Under the pieces are notes generated by a model that saw only the letters and a list, made by a program, of their open reading frames with translations, had not been told where the DNA came from and searched no databases. Positions 12,680-25,175 of a stretch of 64,000 nt of DNA are shown here, one piece after another. The DNA is taken from NCBI RefSeq assembly GCF_003254395.2, contig NC_037649.1, positions 3,319,032-3,383,031 on the forward strand, given 5' to 3'. A program made the position numbers and the translations under genes. This DNA comes from Apis mellifera (taxonomy: Eukaryota; Arthropoda; Insecta; Hymenoptera; Apidae). The number at the start of each line of letters is the position of its first letter. The first letter of the stretch is position 1.

Positions 12680-14241
12680 ATGGATTAAATTGTTTATATT
12701 CACAATAATATTCATATTTATATATTAAATTATAATAATGTAAAATTATAATTATTATTGTCAACAAAATTTTTCATATAATTTGTAAAAAAAATTTCTT
12801 ACCTAAATGCAATTAAATAGTTTTAACAATTATAAATTTATAATTATTAAATTAATAATTATAGGAGTATAAAATAATTAATTTTTATATTTCATATTTA
12901 TTATATTTTATTATATTTTCGAAAAGTTTATAATATGTAATGCATTGTCTTAATCATTCAAGACTAATAATTTTGGTATTGGTTTACAAAAAAATATACA
13001 TATATCTCTATTTTTTTATATATAAAACTTATCCAATCACTTTAATTATTAGTCTTAAAGATTTATTTATTTATATTTTTGTTAAGCTACAGTATTATTT
13101 TTATTGTTTTATTGTAAAATTAGTAATATTGTAAAATAATAATATAACAAGATAGCATTTGTATTAAATATATTGTACAAAATATAAAACATTAAGATAG
13201 GCATTAATATAAATAAATCAGATATACAATAAATAATTTAAAGAAAATAATTTATTATATTAAATCAGCATATGATTTTAATCATCGTATATAATGATTT
13301 GTATATGAAAATCTATGATAACACATATGATAATATGTGAATTAAATATACAAAATATTATAATTTTTAATTTAACAAAATTTATAAAATTACTATAGGC
13401 TATCTATAAAATAGATATTTATATTAAATTAATATAATTATAATAATTTTTTAATATAATAAATGCTTTAGGTGATTTTTAATAATCATAATTAAATGGA
13501 TTACGTGCAAAGTAGTGCAAACATATATAATAATTTTTAAATACAAGATAATTTCTTAATATTATACCATTAAAAATAATGTTTCATGTTTAATTTTTTA
13601 AAAAATTATTTTAAAAATAATTTAAACTTAATTGAATTACTTGCACTTCATTGCATCCAATCCATCATCAAATTCAATGATCCAGAATTATTAAAGATCA
13701 TATTCAGACTTATTTAATTTAACTTCCTGAAGACATAATATATCTTATCGATGCATAGAATTTTAAAATAATATTTAAATCTTTTTAAAACAATGTTCTC
13801 CTCGGTATTACTTCAAAATTTCAAGTTATTAAAAATTATATAAGAAAAAAAATTTTTTTTTTTGGAAAAATAGTATTATGTATTATATAAAAAAAAAAAA
13901 AAAGTCAAAAGAAGCATAATAACGATTCACAAAATACAATGGTGTCTTACATTCTGATTGAAATTTTATCTTATAAATTAATTATAAATTTACAATTTTA
14001 TTTTATTGCTATTCTCTATTTATTGGTCTTCATGAAAACAAGCTCTAAATAAAAAACTACTAGTAGCATGTTCTTATTTTATTTCTCTATTCTATTATTT
14101 TAGAAAAAGAATTTCTAAATTCTTTCTTCTATACAAGTTGATAAAATTCGGATTCGATTTGCTTAAAATATAAGATAATGTATTTGAAATTTATCTTTAT
14201 TTAATTAGTATACTTTTCTATATGACAAATATATTTTGTCA
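12680..14241. other. Convergent intergenic region
   Basis: AT-rich DNA between the 3' ends of intersectin (+) and the secreted-protein gene (-). It should contain both 3' UTRs. I see homopolymer runs (for example 13849-13905) but no ORF, RNA gene or repeat family. Confidence 0.6.
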
Positions 14242-17200
14242 TCAAACTGTTGAATTGGCAGATTCATGAGCATATGTATTCACTTCTGTTTTCAAATCGT
14301 TAGATTCTTTATATTCTGAATGATTTTCATTTTGCGTTGGGAATTCATAAATTGGTTTAAAACCACCAAACATTTGTGGTTTAAAATTTTCGGCGTCAAA
14401 TTCCGTTTTTTCTGTCTGTATCTCTTTTACATTTAACGTAGCTTCAGAAGAGTTATCATCTGATTTTCTATTAATAGTAGATTCCATCGCAACAACGCTC
14501 CAACCATTTTTTGAAGATGTTTCTGCACTGATACTTGCTACAAATGGCGGCATAAAGTTTTGTGGAGATGGTGCAGAGCTAGAAGAACTAGAAGGTTGTT
14601 GGGATGGCAACAAAATAAGTTTTTGATTTTTATCAATTTCAGAATTTTTTTCATCTCGCATATCTACATCTAAACCATGAGAAGATTGCACTGTTGGAGT
14701 GTAAACATAAGCAATTGGCGTAGAAGAAGACAAGGCTGGCAGACGATGAAGAGTTGCTGAAATCACATCATTTTTCTTCGGTGGAAAAGGTATAAAGTCC
14801 TGTAGATATGGTATGATATTCACGTTAGAGTCTTTTTCATCTTTTTCTTCAGTATTTTCTTGCACAGGATTTTCTTCTTGTCGTTGATCACTGGGCACCA
14901 ATAATGGCGTTTCTCTCATTCCATTAATAAGAATAGAAGGATCAGGACGTTCTAAAGGATATGGAAAATCTGACATAATTGGACGTCTATTAAATATATT
15001 ATGAACAGAAGATTTTATTTCTTGATTCATTTCTTGTTGATTCTCATTGTCCTGAAGCAATGTTTCTGGAGGAAGTGGTCGATGAGGACCTCTCGTTCCA
15101 ACTACTACACTTTCGTCTTTTTCTCTAGAATCATCAGGATGAATATTTACAGCAGTATTAACAGGATAAACTACATAAACTGGTGATTCAACCATTGTTT
15201 CATGATTTTCAAGTTTCCTTCCATCTGCATTTTGATCAATTATTATTCTATCTGATTCATCATCTGTATTTGGTACATTCATTGGTAAATTTGATTCTGT
15301 AATATCTTCTTCGAATTCCCTATGTTGTTGAATCATTTGAAGAGTAGCTACGTGTGGTGAATGCGCTATTCTTCTCTTGGGAAATAAAGGAGGCTTTGGC
15401 GGAAGTTGAGGTGGTTCTTCTGAATAATGTTCTGATCGTTCTTCGTCTTCCAATCGTAATTTTTGATTAGTTAATCGATGTGCCAATTTAATATCTTCTG
15501 CTCTTGAAGTAACTGATATCAATGGGAGATGAAATCTCTTAACTATAGAATCCGTATCTCGAGAGGATATTAAATTATCAATTTTTGTAGCAAACCTAAC
15601 AGCATGAATTGGAGGAGGAGGAGGATTTAATCTCTGAAGATAAAATGGAACTGGAAGTAAAGGCCTCCTAGTTGAAGGATAAGATTGAACAGATTGCCTT
15701 ACTCTAGTAGGATAAGTTTGACCAGCTGGAATTGTTCCAATGATTTCTGATCCACGATGCCCATGAGATGTCTTAGCGTTTGGACGAAATTGTGGGAGAA
15801 TATTTGGTAAAGTAGAATCGGGAGAATAAGGACGTCTCCTTATTCCTATGAATTCTGAAGGAAGAGTAGGAGATGATGATGGTGATTTTCCACGAGATGG
15901 TAATCTTTGAAGTCTAAGATGATCAGGCTTTACTGTAAAACCTCCATAATTGTAATGATAATAAAACTGTGAAGGCAACTTTGGTTGTTCAGCTGGTGGA
16001 GTCAAATTCTCTGAAAGTTGTGGTAGGTGTTCTTCATTTGAAATTAGAGGATCCATTTTTAATGTTGTAGAAGGTTTTAATGTTGTAGAAGAAGATTTTA
16101 CTTCATTAGCTTCGTTTATAACAATGATATGATCCTCGACTGATTGTTTAGGTTTATCCTTAGGGAATACTATATGATTAATATTTTTATCATTCTTTTT
16201 ATTTTCTGATTCTTCTAGAAATACAGTATCCTTTATAAATGAATTTTGTGTTCTAGGAGGTTCTATTTCATTAGCTAGTTTTTGAGTTTCGATAGGATTA
16301 GGTTGTCTCCATTGAGCATAAGTATAATTATTCTCCAATGCAGATATTAAAGGTAAACCAATTATTTCTTGAAAATCGGTTTGTGAATCATAATTGCTTT
16401 TATTTGGTGATGTATTGTAGAGAGGTCGAAAAGAGGAATCTAATTTGGTGGAACTACTATAAGGATTTTCTCCAATCGCAGTACCCAGAGAATAATATCC
16501 ACCTTCAACGTTTTGTCTATTTCCAAGGACAAAAGATACTATATCTTGATCAGGTGGTATCAATATATTACTAGTACTCTCTACAAAAATTTCTCCAGTT
16601 GGTTTTTTATTGATAATTGTATTTGGATGATATTCCTGATTCATAATAATATCATCTGCAATGTCATGTTTTCGATTATCATTTTCAAATGACATATATT
16701 CATTATCTAAAGGCATGGATGTTACTGTTCGTAGATAAGGAACTTGAAATGGTAATGAATTATTTTGTAAAATGCTTTCCTGAGATACTGATGATAAATG
16801 TATTGCAGAGGATGATGGAACTGATGTATTTATTATTGTAGTTGTCATGGGAATGATTTCTGGATTTTTTTCAGTAATTATTGTTATATTAGAAATGGAT
16901 GTTGTAGTAGGCAATGTACTGGTTCTTATAACTTTATTAGTTGTCTCTTTCATTGAAACGTAATCTTTTATTTCTTCCTCATCTTCTTCAATTTCATAAT
17001 CTTCGTAATTATTAATGTATTCTTCGTGTTTTATAGAAGGTTTTGTTTGAGAATCTCGATTATGATGCACTATATTATTTGATCCTTGATGATTATTATT
17101 ATACATAGATGATTGAAGTTTCTCTATAGGAAGAATATCGTCATAATCCTCTAAATAATCAACAAATCTTTTAGGAGTGGAAATTGAAGGTTTCCAAGTC

Positions 17201-18087
17201 GTTACAACAGGTAATTTCATAGAAGTTGAAGTAGTAGTAGGTGGAGAAGTGGTTGTCGTAGTAGTAGCGATAATAGGGGTTGTCATTGGCGTTGAAGTTA
17301 TGATAGGTTTAGAAGTTGTAGAAATAGTAATAGTATTAGGTGTAATCGATGATGTTGGTTTTAGTGTCGTCATTGTTGTAGTCATCGTTGTAATCGAAGT
17401 TGCTTTAGACATATATGGTTTTTTAGTAGAATAATATATTATACTTTCTCCATGATAAGGTTTATGATTATAGATACTATAACTATTCGATCCACTCTGA
17501 ACTTTTGTATTTGCATAAGAATTTGATATCAATGGATATTTGTCTTTGTCATACTTACCAAAAGAATAATGTATAGGAAGATTAAGAAAATCGTGAAAAT
17601 TAGGTGAATAAGGATTAATTTCGTTAGGACTAACATCTTCAATTTCTTTGTTTTCCATTTTTTTTTTCATTAAATAAGAACTGTTTCCTTTTGAAAAATC
17701 TTTGATCTGTTCATCTTCGTTCAATTCTTGATAATGATTTGTATAATTTAAAGCCTTAACAGGCTTCTCAAAATCAATCTTACCGGTGATGGGATCCTTT
17801 TCGAGTGAAAACGGCTTGCCACCATTGAAGGCGAAAGGATATGGCACGTGATAACGCGGCGTTTCTTCATCGTCTGACGTTGAAAGAGCAACGGTGCTCT
17901 CTTCTGTAACAAAATCTAGGTCAAGATCATCCAGTTGTGCCGTCCTTGCCAAATTCGGAGAAGATTCAGTTTTTTCTAGCAAAGACTTTGGTGGATTGTT
18001 ATCTATGTGACCGCCCATCAAATATTCGGGCAATACACCATTTATACAAGTCAGTATGACCATCAGCCTCCATGGATTAAATTGCAT
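14242..18087 (-). CDS. Predicted secreted, disordered 1,281-residue protein of unknown function
   Basis: One uninterrupted coding exon. Residues 1-24 look like a signal peptide: a polar start with Arg-7, then the hydrophobic stretch LMVILTCINGVL. The remainder is low complexity and probably disordered. Residues about 226-297 are a Thr/Ser/Pro-rich, mucin-like block; about 365-380 form a Glu/Asp/Tyr cluster; a Pro5 run (LNPPPPPIH) sits near 820. There are many N-x-S/T sequons and several dibasic sites (RRRPYS, PKRRIAH) that could be processed. No cysteine-rich or catalytic domain is visible. A splice acceptor (TTTTCAG, exon starting at 18101) lies 13 bases before the ATG, so the gene has a spliced 5' UTR. 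A cuticle, matrix or salivary-type secreted protein is possible but not shown. Confidence 0.85.
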   Translation of the reverse strand: MQFNPWRLMVILTCINGVLPEYLMGGHIDNNPPKSLLEKTESSPNLARTAQLDDLDLDFVTEESTVALSTSDDEETPRYHVPYPFAFNGGKPFSLEKDPITGKIDFEKPVKALNYTNHYQELNEDEQIKDFSKGNSSYLMKKKMENKEIEDVSPNEINPYSPNFHDFLNLPIHYSFGKYDKDKYPLISNSYANTKVQSGSNSYSIYNHKPYHGESIIYYSTKKPYMSKATSITTMTTTMTTLKPTSSITPNTITISTTSKPIITSTPMTTPIIATTTTTTSPPTTTSTSMKLPVVTTWKPSISTPKRFVDYLEDYDDILPIEKLQSSMYNNNHQGSNNIVHHNRDSQTKPSIKHEEYINNYEDYEIEEDEEEIKDYVSMKETTNKVIRTSTLPTTTSISNITIITEKNPEIIPMTTTIINTSVPSSSAIHLSSVSQESILQNNSLPFQVPYLRTVTSMPLDNEYMSFENDNRKHDIADDIIMNQEYHPNTIINKKPTGEIFVESTSNILIPPDQDIVSFVLGNRQNVEGGYYSLGTAIGENPYSSSTKLDSSFRPLYNTSPNKSNYDSQTDFQEIIGLPLISALENNYTYAQWRQPNPIETQKLANEIEPPRTQNSFIKDTVFLEESENKKNDKNINHIVFPKDKPKQSVEDHIIVINEANEVKSSSTTLKPSTTLKMDPLISNEEHLPQLSENLTPPAEQPKLPSQFYYHYNYGGFTVKPDHLRLQRLPSRGKSPSSSPTLPSEFIGIRRRPYSPDSTLPNILPQFRPNAKTSHGHRGSEIIGTIPAGQTYPTRVRQSVQSYPSTRRPLLPVPFYLQRLNPPPPPIHAVRFATKIDNLISSRDTDSIVKRFHLPLISVTSRAEDIKLAHRLTNQKLRLEDEERSEHYSEEPPQLPPKPPLFPKRRIAHSPHVATLQMIQQHREFEEDITESNLPMNVPNTDDESDRIIIDQNADGRKLENHETMVESPVYVVYPVNTAVNIHPDDSREKDESVVVGTRGPHRPLPPETLLQDNENQQEMNQEIKSSVHNIFNRRPIMSDFPYPLERPDPSILINGMRETPLLVPSDQRQEENPVQENTEEKDEKDSNVNIIPYLQDFIPFPPKKNDVISATLHRLPALSSSTPIAYVYTPTVQSSHGLDVDMRDEKNSEIDKNQKLILLPSQQPSSSSSSAPSPQNFMPPFVASISAETSSKNGWSVVAMESTINRKSDDNSSEATLNVKEIQTEKTEFDAENFKPQMFGGFKPIYEFPTQNENHSEYKESNDLKTEVNTYAHESANSTV

Positions 18088-18101
18088 TGTTTTCGACAGA
18101 T

Positions 18102-21100
18102 CTGAAAATAAATTTCATATTGTATAACAAAATAAAAAATTTTATATATTAATCATAATTATAATTATTATTGATGAAATATATTATTATACATGAGGAA
18201 AATTTGAATAATTATATAATTAATTATAATCATAATCATAATTATAATTATTATTGATGAAATATATTATTATACATGAGAAAAATTTAAATATTGAATT
18301 TCTTTTTAATAATGAATTTTCTTAATAATTTCTTAATAATGATTATTATTATATGTTTAAAAATTTACTTAGTTTTTTTTTGTCTATATTTATAAAACTT
18401 GAAATTATTTAAAATGTTTATTGTTCTCATCAATACATTTAATAGTAAAGTATAAAAAATTTAATAAATATGATTGAGAAATATATATTTGTTGTACTGA
18501 TTTGTCCTCATTGAGATTACTATTATATAAATGCTTCAACGAATCTGCATGACATTCTTTATAATAAGAATAACATGAACAAATAAAAATTAATTGATTA
18601 ACTGTTTATTCGTGTAAATAAACATATAATAAAATAATAATCTTTAATTTAAAAATACTTTCCTCTCTTATTTATGAAATAAAAAATTTCATTTGAGGAA
18701 AATCATAATATTTAAAAAAAAATTATTTATAAAATATTATTTAATTTATATAAATCATTAATAATATGAAAAACAATATATTATAATTATAATAGTCACA
18801 TAATAATCATAATAATCATAATAGTCACAATTTGAAAATAAAAATAAAAATTTATTTAAAATTTTTAATAATTAATGAATTCTTTGACCAGAAAATTTTC
18901 AATATTATCAGTTAAATATAATAATAAAGAAGAACAGAATATTTCATTTTTTATCAAGCAAAATCACGTTCCAATATGTAATGGATTTTCTTCTCTCTCT
19001 TTTTTTCTATTTCATATTTTTCTCGTGGTATTTCAGTAGTTTTGTCGAGATTATGCTATACAATTTCGATCTCTATATAATTACTATTTGGCATTAGCAT
19101 TTTGTTACTTGCACTTTCGAATCAGCTTTCGTTGTCACAGACAAACGTTCGTTGTCTCGAGGAAATTCCCTTAAAGCAATTGAGAACGCTTTCGAAAAAT
19201 GTACATGATGATTATTGAAATATTTTATACATATATAATTATTATTATTATTAATATATATAGTATACTATTATTAATAATATATATAGTAATATAAATT
19301 ATAAATATTATTATATAAGATATTTTTTATCTTAGATTAGAATACAAATATTTTTGTTCAAATTCCTTTCAAATTTCAACAATTTCAAAAAATCATGTTT
19401 AAAAAAATTTCAAAAACTGAAATAAAAACAATTCATATATTCTTTTGCTCTCTTTTATTTATAATCCTATAATAAATTATAAATTACTTTAACATAAAAT
19501 ATTATAATTGATCTATTTTGAGCACAATCCATTAATTTTGATTTCTTTTCTAATTAAAAAATTATAATTGACATAAGTATTACATAAAAAAAATTTATTA
19601 ATATATTAATATATAATAATATATTATAATATATAATATTATATTATATATATAATATATAAATTTATTGAATATATTAAACATTATGAAGATCTAATTA
19701 TAAAAAGACATTGGCAAATCAGAATAAAAAAAGTTAAAATAAAAATCTTATAATTTTTATTATTAGTTCAATAGCAGAAAAGAACACAAATAGATTCATT
19801 GAATTGAAGCAACATTCTATCCTAAATCTAAGATTTTTTTGTGATTACAATATTTGTTTGTAATATATTTGTGATTATGACTGTCTCCTAACTCAGTAAT
19901 TAATATTAGTATACAAAACATAAATGTATATACTGTTCATCTTTGACCTTCTTTAATTGTCTTGATTTCGGGATTTCATCCTCGAAAATTGTTTCAAATT
20001 CGTGAATCATTGGCTTTTCTTTTATTAGTTAGTATTTTATTAGTTATTTATTAATTTAATATAACATTTATTATTGATATTCTTTTTTTTTCTTCTTTCT
20101 CTTTTATAGTATTTTTTATTGTAAATAGTTTATTGTGATTTTAATAAATTATTTTGAAAATAAAGAATGTTAATCATTTTTTTTGTTTCCGTTTATAATT
20201 AATGAAGTTTAATTTTATGTTAATTAGGAATTAGAATCTTTTTTTAGAATTTTTAATATTATTCTATAATTTATAAATCTTTAATTTTAATAAAAAGATT
20301 TATTTTCAATTTTTTATTATTTTTTTTTCAAAAAATCTTTTATTTCTTTTTATCAATCATTTCTTGATTAAAAATTATAATTATTATTCAAGCAAAATAA
20401 TATTAATATACTAGATAAATAATCTACTCCATTTTTTAATTAAATTGTTGTAATAAAGTGCAATGCAAAAAATTGCAAACCGCTTTCTTAAAATTTAATT
20501 TTTTTAATACATTTTAACACGATTTATAACTTATTACATTTATATTTTTATGTGAAACGGTTTGAACGTTTTATACCGCAAACTTGCCCTAATTACATAT
20601 AACGGTACTATGATTGCAGAATATATATATGTAAATATATAATATATATAATATATACATATTTTTTAATTATATATTATAAGAAAATCATAAATATTAT
20701 ATCATTTTATTCTCATCACTGACGATTTAATTAATGATGAAAAGACTTGCAATTTCAATTGCAATTTCAATAAAAATTTAAACAATTTATAATTTGTAAT
20801 ATTTCAATTTTTTTTATAAAATGTTTGATTAAATAACTTTTTTTTTAATGTAATTTTCTATTATTTTATTTCATTTATAAAAAAAATTAAGAAATTAGAT
20901 TAATCTTTAGAATTATAATCTTTCATAAAGATGGATTAAAATGATTCAAAATATACATATTATATAAATTTTATCATATTTATATATTTATATAAATATG
21001 TATTTAAATAATTATTTTTTAAGATATTCTTTAAATAATATTTCATAATATGTGATAGAATGCAATAAATTATAACGAAAAGAACCGATGTGACTTATAA

Positions 21101-21234
21101 TTAACTAAATTCTAAAAGAATTCAAAAATTAAATATAATAAAAAATTAATTTTAAATATTAATCAATTAACATATTTTCTTTTCAATATTTTAAAAATAA
21201 TGAATATTTGCAGTTAAAAAATAAATCATGATAC
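18102..21234 (-). other. Probable 5' UTR intron of the secreted-protein gene
   Basis: It is bounded by an acceptor at 18102-18103 and a GTATCA donor at 21233-21234 on the minus strand. It holds a 54-bp direct duplication (18151 and 18234) and a less AT-rich patch at 18960-19200 that could be an alternative first exon or an enhancer. Otherwise it is AT-rich DNA with no ORF. Confidence 0.5.
18151..18290. repeat. Direct duplication of about 54 bp
   Basis: A block starting AATCATAATTATAATTATTA at 18151 recurs at 18234 almost without change (one G insertion near its end). The spacing is 83 bp. Confidence 0.85.
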
Positions 21235-21600
21235 CTGAATCCAATAATAAAATGAAGGTGGATATTTTCCACTGATCTCAGAACCAGAATTCCCAAGCAT
21301 TTAAAACTCCATGTAAGTAAACTCTAATTATCCTTGAATTCGTCACTTTCGGTTTTTCCTCACAAAGAAAGCAATTAAAATCGCGAATTCAACGAAGGTG
21401 AGTAGAACATACGACGAAAACTTGTAGTCCTAGTCGAAGGTCACACATCGACTGAGATGCTTCAACGACCAAGTGACAGCAAGAAGATATCAGAGATGGT
21501 AGCAGAAGACGAAGAGGTGGAAACATGAAAGAACGTGAAATGTATTTTATAGGAACAGGACAAATCCAGAGAAGGAAACGGAATCTCGAAAGATTCTCCT
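21235..21600 (-). other. Probable 5' UTR exon of the secreted-protein gene
   Basis: On the minus strand a less AT-rich stretch ends in ATTCAG followed by GTATCA, a good donor that pairs with the acceptor at 18102. The upstream limit is approximate. A 78-codon minus-strand ORF (21389-21625) ends in a stop before the donor, so it could only be an upstream ORF. Confidence 0.45.
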
Positions 21601-21741
21601 TCAGAATGAAAGTATAATGAATCAATGAATTTTGATGACTTCGATTGTGTAAAAAATTAATTTTTATTTTTTTATTTTATTTTATTAATTTTGTATTACA
21701 TTGTATTGTAATAAACTGATAACTGATATATAAATTTAAAA

Positions 21742-21835
21742 AAAATCTAATTTTCATTTTTTTATAAAAAATTTAGAAATTGATAATATAATATAATATA
21801 TATTATTGAATTTTTTATAAAAAAATGAAAATTAG

Positions 21836-21840
<5 letters not shown>
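21742..21840. repeat. Perfect 32-bp inverted repeat (hairpin)
   Basis: Positions 21742-21773 are the exact reverse complement of 21809-21840, separated by 35 bp of TA-rich loop. It lies just upstream of the probable first exon of the secreted-protein gene and is followed by an (AT)n run (21840-21875). It may be a small palindromic element or MITE relic. Confidence 0.9.
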
Positions 21841-21875
<35 letters not shown>

Positions 21876-21877
<2 letters not shown>

Positions 21878-22993
21878 TATATAAATTAATGATATATAAA
21901 ATAATAATATAAAAAAATTTAATATAAATTTTATAAGAAAACTTTTAGATATTGGTGAAAATTTAAATCTATAATTTATATTTTTGAATAAATAAGAAGT
22001 AAATTCTGTTAAATTCTATAAATAATTAAGTTATAAGTTTCTTAAGATATTTTTATTAATTTTGATTTATAAATATCACTTTGATTTTTTTAATATTTAT
22101 TATAAACTTTGTGAATTCTAATCATTCTTTATATTTTTTAATTAATATTTTTTTTTAAATTTATTTTTGTAAAATAAAATTAATTTGTCTAATTCAGTAA
22201 AAGAAAAAAAGATTTATTAATTAATATTATATTTGTTTCTCGTTTTCATCAAAAAAATGTAATATGAAAAATAAATACAAACTTTTTAAGATTTTTTAAA
22301 ATATATTAAAATGTATATATTATATATGTTAATAAGAAAAAGAAAGAAAGAAAAGAGATGATATATTTCAACGTATTTATATTATATTTCAACGGTTAGA
22401 TAGTGGAGGTAAGAAAGAAGAGTTGAATCTGACTAATGAACGGCACAAAGTCGACAGAACGGTACGTGGAACAGTTAGACGACGACCCACATTACAGGGA
22501 GTTGTTCAGGGCCGGCCAACGTGCCAGTTTCTTCGAGCTTATCCTCCGTTAACGCAAACTAGACATTTTAGGATTTTACTAACATTTCAATTACTCTTTC
22601 TCTTTTTTCTTTAAAATTTCTATCATTATATATATAATTATCTTTTTATTTCTGTTTTTCTTTAATTGGTAATTTTCTTTCTTAAAATTTATACTGATGA
22701 TTCACTAACAAAATTAGATTTATTTTCTTCAATTATTTCTAAAATTTACATTAATCATTATTATTGATATTCAAGCATCAATTCATTTTTTCAAAAAAGT
22801 TATCAAAATATTTTTAAATTTTTTAGAAAAATTATAAAATGAAAAATTTTAAATAAATATTAAAGAATTGTTGGATTATAAAAATATTTTTCATTCAGTT
22901 AAATATAAATTTATTTATATAAATTCATTTTTCATAATTTCGTTCTTTATTAAAACAATGTTTTACAATAATAAAATCAATAATATTTGATAT
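21876..22993. other. Intergenic DNA with a GC-richer patch
   Basis: It lies between the upstream end of the secreted-protein gene and the 3' end of RPA49. Positions 22390-22565 are clearly less AT-rich and include a GGCCGGCC palindrome. This could be a promoter or enhancer, but I see no transcript signal that proves it. A TTTATT at 22946-22951 is the minus-strand AATAAA poly(A) signal expected for RPA49. Confidence 0.4.
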
Positions 22994-24709
22994 CTATTTT
23001 CTTTTACCTTTCTTTATAATAGACACTGGTGCTGGTAATGGTATTTTCAAAGTGATAATTTTTTTATCTTCTTTATTAGGTAAAGCACCAATAATTCTGG
23101 CGAGATCTGTCAATTTTTTTAAACCCATACGATGACTGAATATAGTTGCAAATAATTCTAAATCTAATGTAAAATTGCAAATTATTAAAGCTAATATCAT
23201 ACAATGTATCACTCCTTTATCTTTTATACTAGTTGGCCTCAGTCTAAAAATTATTTATTAAATTATTAAAAATATATTACATTATTATATATATATATAT
23301 ATATATTTTTTACATACCGTCCATGATTACTTTGAACACTGTATGTATTTATTATATATGAATTAATTTCTTCAGATACTAAACAAACTTTAATACCACG
23401 TTTTTTAGCATCTTTAATTGGCATATTTAACCATGTTGCAATTGCTTGAATGTAAATTAGTAATGCAGTTTTTTTAAGATTATCTGAATCAGATTTTAAG
23501 TATTGTAATGTTCGAATAAAAAATTTTGAATTTCTAAAACAAAATATAATTTTAAATTATTAAATTATTAAATATTTTATATATATTATTAATGTATAAT
23601 TAATATTTAATAAAATTAATAATAATATTGAAAAAATGATAATTTTTAAAAACATACTCTTCTAAAGTATTAGAATTGTTATTTAAGATTTCCTTAACAT
23701 TATTATATAAATTTTCCAATTTATTTTCTGGTACAATATCATATATATTATATATATCGTTTACATTAGTAGCTTTCCTATTGCATTCTGGCAAAGTTGT
23801 ATTTGTAATATATTCATTATTTGGCAATTGTGTTGATAATTCCATTTTATTAATTTTAACATCTGTAACAAAAACATATTTTAATTCATCTTCTTTTAAC
23901 AAAATTAATATATATGTAACAAATTAAAATATATGAAAGTTTATAAAAATAATTTCTCACTAGATACAGTTTGTTCAAGCTGTTCTTTAATAGATTCTAT
24001 ATTTATTTTTAATCTTTCAAATTGTTCTGTTCTTCTTTTCACTTTCTTTGAACCAAATTGTTTGTTCAATATAGCAATCTTTTCATCTTCAGCTTGTCTA
24101 TTATCTTTAATTGCTGATTTTTCTAAAATTGGAGTCACTTGCCAACGTTCAACTTGGACCAATCTTGCTTTTCCTGTTTTTTTGTTATGAAATACAAGCA
24201 TAGTACGCATCAGATCTTGAGTTGTATCTGGTTTATAACCTCTATAAACAATTTGCTGATTTGATAAAGCCAACATTGTTTTCTTTTTATTTTGATCATA
24301 AAATAATCCACAAGACATTTTTTTGGCTTCCTCATCTTTAAGTTCTCCATTTTGAAAATTAACTGCAACATAATTATTTTCTTAATATAAAAACATAAAA
24401 GCAAATAAACATAACGCACATAAAACATAAAGCACAAATTACAAAATATTTAATAATTTTGTTTATATTTTAAAAGTAAATTTAAAAAAACAATTGACAA
24501 TCTTAATTATAAAATACATACAAATTATATATAACAAATATTACTTTGTAATTTTATTATTTTTTAAAAAGATTTAAACGCAACTTCTTTTAAACAGTTC
24601 TTTAAACAATATTGTAATTTCTAATAAATATAAATACAATACCAATAATTGGTTGAATTTTAGATGGTTCTATAATAACATCATCAATAATTGCTCGTAA
24701 TAATTTCAT
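22994..24709 (-). CDS. Polr1E: DNA-directed RNA polymerase I subunit RPA49 (spliced)
   Basis: Pol I subunit that forms, with its A34.5-type partner, the TFIIF-like heterodimer used in rRNA gene initiation and elongation. Minus-strand exons: 24709-24643, 24362-23961, 23862-23658, 23533-23318 and 23243-22994, giving 379 residues in one frame. Exon 2 carries the family signature KTGKARLVQVERWQVTP with the preceding YRGYKPDTTQDLMRTMLVF block. The C-terminal exons contain IRTLQYLKSD, YIQAIATWLNMPIKDAKKRGIK and the DLARIIGALPNKED region expected of the tandem winged-helix end. The protein ends in a lysine-rich tail. Exon 3 has a second in-frame acceptor 30 nt upstream that would insert ten residues. 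It is head to head with SGT1. Family match is strong. Confidence 0.9.
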
Positions 24710-25175
24710 TTTTCAAAAAATATTATTTCACTTCTTTATTATATTAGAAATATATCATACTTATCTATATCTAATAAATTTTCAAATATTTTTTAAAATA
24801 ACAAACAGTTCAGAAAATTAATTTTTTTTTCATTTCTCTTACCGGAAGTAAAAATATTGTGGTTCAATTTCTATGTGATCTATAAAAAGTAACTTATTTT
24901 AGAACATAACTATCATTTATTTTTATTATGACTTATATGACTTTATATTTTCATTCAATATCTTATAACAGATAATAAAAGGAAAGAAGAATTTAAATGC
25001 ATAACAAAATTTTATTCTTATAAACATTAAAAATTTTAAATTTGCTTTATAACACATTACTTATTACGCTCCTGATTTATATCATCTATATGAACTTTCG
25101 AGAAGTACGATATACATGAATGTGTCAAATTTTTCAATGATTTGTGTTTGATATTTAATTACAAAAATTGATCTA
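24710..25175. promoter_or_regulatory. Head-to-head intergenic region of RPA49 and SGT1
   Basis: The start codons of the two divergent genes are 466 bp apart, so this interval must hold both transcription starts and may act as a shared promoter. The patch CTTACCGGAAGTAA near 24840 contains an ETS-like CCGGAAGT core, which is common in housekeeping promoters. The function is inferred. Confidence 0.5.

Noticed and set aside
17177..17434. Val/Ile-rich plus-strand ORF
   Set aside because: Antisense shadow of the Thr-rich block of the secreted protein.
22423..22614. 63-codon ORF with basic residues in a GC-richer patch
   Set aside because: No homology, no splice context and a hydrophobic low-complexity tail. 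I treat the patch as possible regulatory DNA.
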